Positions 26,301 to 38,300 of a stretch of DNA of 64,000 bases are shown here, one piece after another. The translations under genes were made by a program, and so were the position numbers. Position 1 is the first letter of the stretch; each line of letters opens with the position of its first letter. The DNA comes from Gari tellinella. Taxonomy: Eukaryota; Mollusca; Bivalvia; Cardiida; Psammobiidae. The DNA is taken from positions 3,410,001 through 3,474,000 of the forward strand of contig OV277864.1 of NCBI GenBank assembly GCA_922989275.2, written 5' to 3'. The notes under the pieces were generated by a model, which saw only the letters and a program-made list of their open reading frames with translations, did not search any database and was not told where the DNA came from.

Positions 26301-29300
26301 ATCAGACGCCGGGTTACCCGGCGTCTGATCTGGCTCCAACCTGTTTGCAATGGAAATAACAGTTTAAGTATATAAATGCGTTTATTGGGAAAGAATAAAA
26401 TATCAGTAAAGTTAGCACAGCGGTCTCTCGCTGCACGAGGATCAAACTTATCTCAAGCAGGAAAGTGTACGATTATATTTTCTATGTTACCTTGCTTACC
26501 TATTTACCATTATTAACTAATCTGTTCTAAAAAATAAGTCGGACACGTCAGAAAAATCGGACAATAATAGCTCAGTTGTTTTCCCTACCTGCCTGTGTAA
26601 AGTTGTATCTAACCACAAACTCCAGTGTTCTAGTGATAAACTGCATGTAAAATGAAGGGTGATGCTCCGAACAATCCAGAAGCTGAAATATTAAAGGTGT
26701 AAAACTACGGTGTCAATATTAATAATTATTTCTTAATTTCATAAAAACACATTTTTATGCCTTAAACTTATTCCTCCGCTGAAGAAAATAGTTTAACAGT
26801 CTTTATACAGTCATGAATGCATATTCTGCACCAAAAGAAATGTTTTCTATATCCTAGCAGAGTGTAGCTTAAAGCAGGCTGAAATTAAAGCTAAATGCCC
26901 TCTTTCAACCTGCTTAAAGTTTTCACCAGTTTTCACCCGCATTAATTGTACAGTGGTAAATACGCTATTCCTACCCATTTACGCGCTAATCTATGCGTAA
27001 GAAACGCATAGTGAACGGTTAACGAACGCTTAACGCCTAACGATCTGAACCCGTTTAAACGCGTTAATAAACGATTATACCAGAGATGTTGCGATTGGTG
27101 CTTCAGTTATCCGTTTCACGCGGAGATTTCGGATCTTATGACAGGCACTGTCCACCCGCCTGTAACCAATCAATTAGAACAAGCTTTGATCACCCGCCTA
27201 TATACGCCGCTCAGATATCGGGGGATTAACAGTGTATTGCCAATTAAAGATAGCAATGTTATCGGCGATACCACCTAATGTTCTGTAATACACATGTCAT
27301 AAAGCTGGATGTGTAAACCGCTGAAGCTAAGGGGTCCGTCGGCTAAGTGATGACCCTTTCATCCGGGCTCTTTTAAACGCGTAAAGAAATGGCTAGGAAA
27401 GGCGTTTAACGAAACGGATAATAAACGCATAGTGAACGGTTAACGAAAGCGTAAGAAACGCGTAAGGTGGGTAGGAATAGCGTATTTACCACTGTAGCAG
27501 ATCATTCAAAGAAAGATTTTGCATCAGACTTGTCACTCTGTTTGTTTTCATCATGGAGTTTCATGTACAATTCGTATTTTTGTCTCTTCTCCGAGGTATT
27601 TTCTACAACATCCCTTTCATCAAGGGGTGCTACTGTTGATGAATTGAATCAACATCGGTACTGACGGTTGTTAGGAGACAGATTTTACAGATGCGGTGAC
27701 CAAACTTTTTAGCGTTAATTATTACTATTACTAACCCATTCCGTCCACATGTAAAGCTATTGTTAGTTCTGGACCTCCGGTTAATGATTTTACCTGTGAT
27801 TTCTACAGAGTCCGATACTCGCAATCAAAGTCAGTGAGTGTGATCATTGCATGATGACAAACAGTTGTTGAGATAATAGATACTGAGTGTTAATTGAGAA
27901 CAATTGAATGGATATGGCCAAAATCTATAGTGGAAATACCAGGGATAATCGAAATTAGCCATAGTTGAAATAGAACAGGTAAGGTTACATTTTATGTATA
28001 AGAACAAATATTTCAAGGACTTGCTAAAATGGTCAAGATAGGCACTGTAGTCGAGATTCTGACGTTTGAGATACTGGTGCCTGACTGTACTTGTCATTTA
28101 CAACACTACTATTAACCCTTTCAACCCTACAGCCCTCTGTAGAGATTACTGATTACAAATGCAAACAGTGGAGACCCTGATCAGAGGGCTCCTACAGGAG
28201 CCCTCTGATCATGGTCTGCACTGTTTGATTGTTTCATTGGATTTTGTTGTCATACCAAAAATGTAACATCCGACTGGTTCAAAATACTAGACGAGTCCAA
28301 AAGGATCATAATTACCAAGAAGAGAAATTTAGGGTTGAAAGAGTTAAACAATTCAAGTCTCTCTAATGGGGTCAAGTACCTACCACTTTTGTTAGAATGT
28401 TGATAATTTTTTCACATTTTTCTATCATCTTATGGTTGCCCCACAAACTCTGTCCTGAACACAGAAAAACAAATATTCAATCACAGCTCCAGATAAGGGG
28501 AGTATTTCAAAATCTAAAATCTTTATTTCTGCTTTAAACCCTATGGTGTTGAAGAGACGATTCTGATGAGTAGTAACACCACATATTTTGGTGTTCAAAT
28601 GAGTGAGAAAAAGTCGGATTGTTCAGTTTGTTCCCCCATATCTGGAGCCCGGTTCAATCAACAGTTTTCTCCCTTTAAATGGTTTGCATGTAGCAGTTTT
28701 TGTAGCTAAATCAGATTCAGAAAATTTGCTGTTTAACATAATGCCCGTTTCATAAACAGCGACACATCAGTAAAATCTTAAACCATGACCAAATAGATTA
28801 GCCTGTTAACACCATAAATTGATTCCTCCATTCCCTTTTTTACAGTTATACATACGCACCATAAGAACTTTTTCCAATATCTAGCAGATTTTAGTTTAAG
28901 ACAAACATGTACATGTAGTCAAAGCGCAATCATTATCTCAGGACTGAAATCTATTCATGGTCTATACTCAGGACTCCAGATAAAATGGAGTTATTTCAAC
29001 AAATCCATCATTTTCTCACTCATTTCAGCACCAAATCCTATGGTGTTACTACTCACTAGAATCGTCTCGAAGAGACGATTCTAATGAGAAGAGACACCCA
29101 TAGAGTTTAATTCAGAAATAAAGATTTTAGTTTTTGGAGCTCTGTATACTGTCACATAAATTGATAACAAAGTACTGTCAATGCTTGAGTGTAAAACAAT
29201 GTAGACCCTGACCAGATGTTTCGTCTCTGAAGGTGTCTGGTCAGATTGTACATTGTTTGCACTGCCTTAAGTCTCATAACCAAGCTATTTTACATGACCA

Positions 29301-32300
29301 CTGAACGCAAGATATATTGGTTATATTCAAAACAGGTGGCCGCATAAAAGCAATATGAAAGAAAAGCAAATCACTAAAGCTTCTGCTTTCCTTAATCTTG
29401 CTTTAAGAAAACCTATTGCCTTATACAACAAATATGTTACCTCAAGTAAGTAACAAAAATGTCGTTTTAAGCCTTTAATTTATTCTTCCACTGACTAAAG
29501 TAGTTCCACTTTATAGTCTTGAATATGATTGTACCATACAGTGGAGAATCTGTTATTCTTTCCGGTTTAAACGCAAACGTACGCAAACGCAAAGCACTAA
29601 AACGTAGAAAAGTACAACTTTTGGACAATTCTGATATTTCATGTTTATCTTGGTGGCAAACCGTTTGGAGCCTGATCAGACGCCGGGTTACCCGGCGTCT
29701 GATCTGGCTCCAAACTGTTTGCACGGCAAATAATAGTTTTAGCGTAAACGCGTTTATTGGGAAAGAATAACACATTCTCCACTGTAACATGTTTTCTAGT
29801 GGCCATGCATCTTCAAACAAGATACAGGGTAAAGGGTCAGTGGTCGTAATAGAAGGTATTTACTGTTCAGTGAAACCCTATCTAAACTGTAATCTCTAAA
29901 TACAAAAATTCTCTCTAAACAAGACAAAAATAATGGTCCCATTTCCAACCCTTCTTTATTTTAACCCATAACACCATAAATATGCATTTTTATGCCTGAT
30001 TTATTCCTTTACTGAAGAAAATACATACAAGATAATGTATCAACAGAAATAGTTTCTATATTCTAGCAGATGAAAGCTTAAAGCAGGTTGAAAGTAAAGC
30101 AGAATGCCCCTTATGGCTCATTCTGCTTTACTTTCAAGTGATCAGCTATATTCCATACTAGAAACAACCTAAGGGTTAAAACCCCTCTAAACCGGAAATC
30201 CCTCTAAACCAGAAATTTATGTTGTCCCCACACATGTCCGGTTTAGAGGGGTTTCACTTGTTACACAGATCTTGGAAAAGTGTTTTTTCTTGCAACTCAC
30301 TACATTCCATCACAGCATCCAGCTTGACAAACACTTGATTGAGGAAACTCATTACTTCTTGGTTGTTTGCTGGTTCCCTGAAGCCAAAGGTTGCCATACT
30401 TCGTAGAACTGTAAAAACACATAAAACAATACAAAATATTAATCAATCTAATTTGTGTTTACCCTTTACCCCATAGCCTGTTTCTAGTTTTGAAACAAGA
30501 GCCCCATGGGGCATATTTCGCTCACCTGAGAAAATAGCTGAAAAAATGGAGATAATAATTTAGGTCAAGGACTGACCTAGATATGCAACAGACCGGAACA
30601 ATTTGAACAAATTATGTAAAGTATATTTAAAAGTGTCACCATACCGAATATAAAAGCTCTGGCCATATTAGTGTCAGAGAAGAAGACGTTTGAAATTTTC
30701 TATATATAACTCTATGTAAAACTGTGACCTCAGGGGCGGGCCAATTTTGACCCCAGGTGCATAATTTGAACAAACTTGATAGAGGACCTGTAGGCGATGA
30801 TATGTGCCAAATATCTAAGCTCTGGCCCTTGTAGTTTCAGAAAAGAAGATTTTTTTAAGTTAAAATTGAAAAAAATCTATTTTTAGCTCCTGTGACCTAG
30901 TTATGCAACCGACCAGAACCATTTGAACAATTTTGGTATAGGACATCGAGAAGTGTCACCATGCCAAATATCAAAGCTCTGGCCATATTAGTTTCAGAGA
31001 AGAAGACATTTGAAAATTTCACTATATAACTCTATGTAAAACTGTGACCCCCGGGGGGGGGGGGGGCAATTTCGACCCCAGGTGCATAATTTGAACAAAC
31101 TAGATAGAGGACCTGTAGGCAATTCTATGTGCCAAATATCTAAGCTCTGGCCTTTGTAGTTTCAGACAAGAAGATTTTTTAAGTTTTCAATGAAAAAAAT
31201 CTATTTTTAGCTCCTGTGACCTAGTTATGCAACCGACCAGAACCATTTGAACAATTTTGGTATAGGACATCTAGAAGTGTCACCATGCCAAATATCAATG
31301 CTCTGGCCACATTAGTTTCAGAGAAGAAGACGTTTGAAAATTTCTCTATATAACTCTTTGTAAATCTGTGACCCCCGGGGCGGGGCCAATTTTGACCCCA
31401 GGGGCATAATTTGAACAAACTGGATAGAGGACCAGTAGATGATGCTATGTGCCAAATATGTAAGCTCTGGCCCTTCCAGTTTTTGACAAGAAGATTTTTT
31501 AAGATTTCCTTATTTTTTCACTTTGGTTGCCATGGCAACCAGAGTTCTGCATTGTTTTTAATTCTTTGAACAAATTTGAAAGAGCTTGACCCAAGGAACA
31601 TTTCTGTAAAGTTTGGTTGAATTCTGTCAAGCGGTATAGGAGGAGATGTCATTTGAAGCAATTGTTAACGACGACGGACACAGGGCCATCCCAATAGCTC
31701 ACCTTGAGACTTTGGCTCAGGTGAGCTAAAAAGGTGACTATTTAAAGCAGGTTGAAAGTAAAACAGAATGCACCCTATGGCTCATTCTGCTTTACTTTCA
31801 GCCTGCTTTAAGTTACCACCTGCTAGAATTAAGCAAAATATTTCTTCTGATACATATTCATCACAGACACTGTATAGATTGGAATTATTTTCTTCCGTGG
31901 AGGATTAAACAAAATGCGCTAAAAGGTGTTTATATAACGTAAAGGGTTAAGCAGTCACTCAAGGGTAATTAGCCTTCAGCAAGCTATTTGTGATAACTGT
32001 TACAGGGCTCCAGATAAGAGGGAGTAAACTGAACAAATCTAACGTTTTCTCACTGATTTGAGCACCAAATCCTATGGTGTTACTTTTCATTAGAATTGTC
32101 GTTCAAGACGATTCTAATGAGTAGCGACACCATTGGGTTTAATGCAGAAATGAAGATTTTATTTTTTTAAATACTCCCCTTATCTGGAACTCTGCTGTTA
32201 CAGACCAAATTCTAAACCACATAAACACCTTTACATATAAGAAGTTAATCTGTGGAAGTTTGGGGCAAATCCCTCCAGTAGCTGCATAAAATTTTTGACA

Positions 32301-35300
32301 GACAAAGGACATAGGGGGATACATGTATATATTGCAAACAGAGAAGACCCTGCTATGTGGTCTCTTTTAAGAGCCCTCTGATCAGAGTATTTGTTATTTG
32401 TTTCACTTGAATTTTTCCAAAATATTATCTGAAAAAAAACACCCAAAAATCAACTCAAACTAGCCATTCTTCAAAAGAGGAATAGCCCACTAAACCCATT
32501 ACCCTATAACCTTTTTCTAGTATTGAAGATAGATAACCACCTAAAGCAGGTTGAAAGTAAAGCAGAATGTGCATTAGCGCTTTCTGCATTACTTTCAGCC
32601 TGCTTTAACCCTTTCCCCAATAGGAGCGCCTTTGAGCGCATTTAATTTGTGAGCGCATTTAATTTGTTCCTCCGCCTAAGAAAACAGTTCCAAAGTATAC
32701 AGTCATAAACATGAACCACAAGAAATATTTTCTATATCCTAGTAGATGGTAGCTTAAAGCAGGCTGAAAGTAAAGCCGAATGCACCTTAAGGTGCATTCA
32801 GCTTTACTTTCAACCTGCTTTAAGCAACCATCTGCATTCAATATTAAAAACAGGCTATGGGGTAAAGAGTTGAGCTACATCTGCTAGAATATTAATAGCA
32901 AATATTTCTTCTTGTACATATTCATGACTGTATAAATTTGAACTATTTTCTTCAGCGGAGGAATAAATGAAAGGCATAAAAAGGTGTATTTATTTGGTAA
33001 TGGGTTAAACAGTTCAGCAAAGAATATGTTAATCACTCACTCCTCAGTGTCAGAATGGCTCTGTCTATAACTGCTGGCATTTCTTCACTGTGTTGTCCAG
33101 CGAGCGTCAAGAACTCCGCTACCTGGTCCGTCCACAAACCATAGATATACCCAAATATCTCACTGGAAAGCTGGAAATAAAAACTTTCAGATAAATATAG
33201 TGCAGAAGATGTAATATTCTCCCACTAAATGTGTTTATACTAAAACAATTATTTCCCCCCCATCACAATCAGTTTAGAGTCTGATCAGATGCCGAGTAAC
33301 CCTGCGTCTGATCAGGCTCCAAACAGTTTGCCACTCTGATTAAAATGAATCATCAACAGTTTCACAAATTTGCCTTTTTCTGTTTTTGCTTTTAACCTTT
33401 TACCCCATAGCCTGTTTCTAGTTTTGATGACATGTCACCACTTAAAGCAGGTCGAAAGTAAAGCAGAATATGCCTTAGGCACATTCTGCTTTACTTTCAA
33501 CATGCTTTAAGCTATCATCTGTAAGGAAATAGGGAATATTTCCTATGTTGCACATTCATTTGAACCATTTTCTTCAGTGGAGAAATAAACTGAAGGCGTA
33601 AAAAGGTGTATTTATGTGGTAATGGGTTAAAAGAGACAAGAGACAAGGGTTTGGTACTGTTAGGCTGAGTGAAACAAGAGTTATCAATAAAAGTCACAAT
33701 GGAGAAAACATTATTCTTTCTCAGCTAAATGAAACATAAATGCAAGTAATAAACTATCGAAAATTATGATTTATTCAAATACTTACTTTTTATTTTATGT
33801 CAAATCATTTATAGCAAGATCAGACGACATTGAAAATTTATTCTGAATCTTTTCTAATTCTAAATCATGTCAAGGTCAAAGTAAAATTTGGTTGGATGAT
33901 ATTGGTGGATTGGGAATGATCCAAGGCAACAACTATATTAGTATCCAAGTATTTTAGATAGCACAGTTGACGCGAAAAGAAACCGTAAAATATGGTTAAC
34001 CATGTACAGATGGCTGGACAGGACTACTATACAGTCGAACTTCGATATCTCGAAGTCGGTTATGTTGAACATACCCATATTTCAAAGTTAAAACGTGGCT
34101 AAGCAACTTTTTAACTTTGAAATATGGGTATGTTCAACTTAACCGAACATGAAATAATGCAGTTTATATGTCAAACTATTGGATAGTTCGAGTTAAACAA
34201 GTTCGAGATATCGAAGTTCAGCTGTAATTATGCCTCACATATCTTTAGATGTGTGTGTGTGTGTGAGTGTGTTGGGGTGGGGGATAAAAGCCATAATAAT
34301 TAAAACAATGCATACATCTTCAAACAGTTTGCGATCTGATGCGAGGCGTTTTGAGGGCAGTATTTTCACCACATGGTGCAGGACTAGGAAGGATCTGTCT
34401 TGTACTAGCTGATTGTCACACCGGACATTCTGTAGTAACGTAGGCAGCAGGTTAGGCCAGAACCGAGGACAGTCCACTCGGGCCACCTTGGCAACCAACA
34501 CAGCCATCTGTGTACAAATCTGAAAGGGAAATAAAATGCAGTCCAACCTCTCTATAACCACCACCAAAATTGTGCTGATTATCAACTGTTTAAAGCAGGT
34601 GATTGCTTAAAGCAAAGTGAACATAAAACAGAAAGCTCCTGGAGGAGCTTTCTGTTTTACGTTTACCTTGCTCTAAGCTGTCACCCGTCTTTTATGCAGT
34701 CAATTGGCCTTCTATTCAGTGGTCATAATAGAGAGGTTTTACTGTACAATCAAAACTTGTTTTAATCCATCTCCTGGTAGTAGCATATATTGGTGCTTTT
34801 GAAAACCCTGTAGACCCAGATCAGACAACTCCTGAAGAAGCTATCTGATCAGGGTCTGCACCGTTTTCTTACAGGATAATTTTATGTCTGCTTAACCCAC
34901 TACCCCATAAATATGCCTTTATTTATTCTTACACTGACAAAAAAGTTCAACTTTATTAGAGTCTCAAGACTTAGTCCTGAATATACATCACAAGAAATAT
35001 TTTTCTATATCGTGGCAGATGATAGCTTAAAGCAGGCTCAAAGTAAATGCACCTTCAGGCACATTTGTTTTACTTTCAACTTGCTCGAAGTGATCGCCTA
35101 TCTTCAATACTAGAAACAGGCTATAGGGTAATGGGTTAAAACAGACTGGATATAAATCAGAAATGAAACACTTAACCCATTACCCCATAGCCAATGTTCC
35201 TAGTATGAAGATATGTGACTACTTAAAGCAGGTTGAAAGTAAAGCAGAATACACCTTAAGGCACATTCTGCTTTACTTTCAGCCTGCTTTAAGCTACAAT

Positions 35301-38300
35301 TCGCTAGGATATAGAAACTATTTATTATAGTACATATTCATAACTGTATAAATTGGAATTATTTTCTTCAGAGGAGGAATATTTAAGGCGTATTTATGGG
35401 ATAAGGGGTTAAGTGATTTATCAGTACTAGGGCATGTGCCCTATGGTACTAATGAAAGAAAACAGGGAAATGTGTCCTGATGTGCTAATGTATAATCTAG
35501 ACAATTCAAATGGTTAAAGTTTGATCGAACTATTCTCTCTAAAATGAACAGTGTCTGGGCGCCAGATAAGCGAGAGTAAACTGAACAAATCAAACATTTT
35601 TCACTTATTTCCGCACCGAATCCTATGGTGTTACTTAATAAAGATTTTAGATTTTGAAATACTCCCCTTGTCTGGAGCCCTGTATTATTATTCCAGTTTC
35701 ATTTTAAAGAAAATTGGGAATTGGTTGAGTATTCAAACCTGTGGAGATGGTTCATTAAAGTTGGATAACAGGCGCTGGCGAATCATCTCCTTCTCCTCTT
35801 CATGCATGGCACTGTAAAAATGCACAGATTACTGATAGGAGCAGACCTGACAGGGGCCCGTTTCATAAGTATTTTGTACAATAAGTGTTGTTGTAAGTCA
35901 AATTATAAAAGTCTCAATTATTATTTATTTCTCCATCTAAATTCTAATTCTGTCTTGTGACATCTCTTTGGAATCGTCTTGAAAAGACGATTCCAAAAAG
36001 ATGTCACAAGACAGAATTAGATAGAGAAATCAGAAATTAAATGAATTTTAAAGTTTTGACTAACAACCGTTTTTGTTGTACATGTACTAAGTTTTATAAA
36101 ACAGGCGTCTGGGCCCCAAGATTATAAAGCATTTAGAGTTCAGTCTGAAATCTTTCTCAAGGATTTGATTGGTGCACCCTAACAACGAAACTGTTGATAT
36201 GTTCGCACAAAGTTTGGATCCTGATGAGCTGCCTAGTAAGTAAGAAACGTAAGCATCTAACCAGAATCCTAGCTGTTCAACACTCTGTCCCTATTTTAAC
36301 CTTTTTCTCCATAGAAGTGCATTTTAGTGAATTTTATTATTCCTATACTGAAGAAAATAGCTCAAATTTATAGCCATAAACATGAACCAAAAGAAATATT
36401 TTCATTAACTTTGCAGATGCCAATGAGTAAATGAAAGAATGAACTGACAGGGGCAGGGCTGCCATAAGTTGACATGAAAAATCCTAAGATTTCCAAACTT
36501 GCATTTTTCAAGTGCGATTTAACGAATCGTACCTTTACCCATTAGCCTTTTTCTTGTTTTGTCGACATGCAACTACTTAAAGCAGGCTGTAAGTAAAGCA
36601 GAATGCGCCTTAGGGCGCATTCTGCTTTACTTTCAGCCTGCTTTAAGCTACTATGTACTGGGGAAAAATCCGGAGATTTAGGAAAAATCCGGAGAAATGG
36701 CAGCCCTGCAGGGGTAACACAGTATGCCCCATGACTAATTGCGGTGGTGGCATAACAATTTAGACATTTATCAGAAGGCTCCAGCTAGAGCTGTCTGATT
36801 TGGCTCTACACTGTTTTCAAAAAGTGTCAATACATGTATATGCTTTTAGCAGTTAAAGGGTGTATAACCCCCTGTTTTGAAAACTGTTATCATGCTTGAA
36901 CATAAATAAAGCTATGGGGAAAAATAAAAATCAGATCCCTTTTGATGGTGACATTACCATCATGAAGACGATTTAAATTTTCCAACTTAACTCATTCACC
37001 CCTGAAACTTTAAATGGACAATTCCAATTTCAAAATATAAGTCTAGTCCATTCTTGACTATTTAAAATTGGTTTAAACAATATATTTCAAAATGACAAAT
37101 AGTGTATTTCAAAATGACAAATAGTGTAGACCCTGATCAGAGGGCTCCTAAAGGAGTCCTCTGATCAGGGTCTACACTGTTTGCATAGGACATGTGTAAT
37201 CCTCAAAGGTAAAGTTCTAACTGTTTGTAAATGACAAGTATACTGTTCCCTTGGGTTTAACCCTTTACCGTATAGGAGCGCCTTTTAGCGCATTCCGTTT
37301 AATCCTCCGCGGAAGAAAATAATTTCAGTCTATACAGTCATGAAATGTATCAGAAGAAATATTTTCTTAATTCTAGCAGATGGTAACTTAAAGCATGCTG
37401 AAAGTAAAGCAGAATGCGCCTTAGGGCGCATTCTGCTTTACTTTCAACCTGCTTTAAATAGTCATCTATTTTCTAGTCTAGAAACAGGCTATATGGTAAA
37501 GGGTTAATGTGTTTGAGATAAAGAAGTTCCAAGTGAATATATTAAACTTTAAGTACATACTTTGGAGCAGTTCTTCTCCAGTACCTATCCACTCCATTCT
37601 TGATGTACATCACTGCCAGCCACCGTGCATGTACATCTATCTCATGGTTACAAAGTACACTCTGCAGAGAAAAAGAAAAGTCTTGCAATAGAGATTATAG
37701 ACATTTACAGGGACTCGCAACCGGATGGTGTTCTTGTCAAAATAAAATAAAATACTCAAATAAAAGCAAATTTGTGGCATTATTTGGCTTTTGACATTAA
37801 AAAAATATGATCAGTCCAAAAAACGTCTCAAGAATCGTCACCGAATCTTAGTTTTTTAGATATTTTCCATCGTTTTTCCATAGCGTTAGCTAACGGTATA
37901 GTTGTTGTTGTTGCTTCTCTACACGGGGTCAGACATAAACCCGAGCCGAATAATGTTCTATTAATAGCTATCATTGAAGTACGTTAATTCGCTACCATAT
38001 TTATAGAGAGCGTCCGTAGCCGAGGGAGTAAAGGCGATGCCTCATTTTTCATTTTTGTCTCCGCATGGATGGTCACGGGTTCGAATCCCACCACAGCCTC
38101 TTCTTTTTTTTTTTTTGGAAATGCATTTTTTAACAGAATTTATTATCCTAAACTAAATTTTACCCATTTATATAAGCATTTGACATATATTTACAAATTA
38201 CTATTTTTAATGCTTGATCCGGTTGCGAGCCTCTTTAATTCTAACAAGCAATCTTTAACCCATTATCCCATTGCCCATTTCTAATTGTAAAGACAGGGGA

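Noticed and set aside
30496..31732. ORF 31221-31418 as a gene
   Set aside because: Lies wholly inside a family C repeat.
38008..38098. Functional tRNA gene
   Set aside because: Boxes are good but acceptor and T stems pair poorly, and it lies inside a dispersed TIR element.
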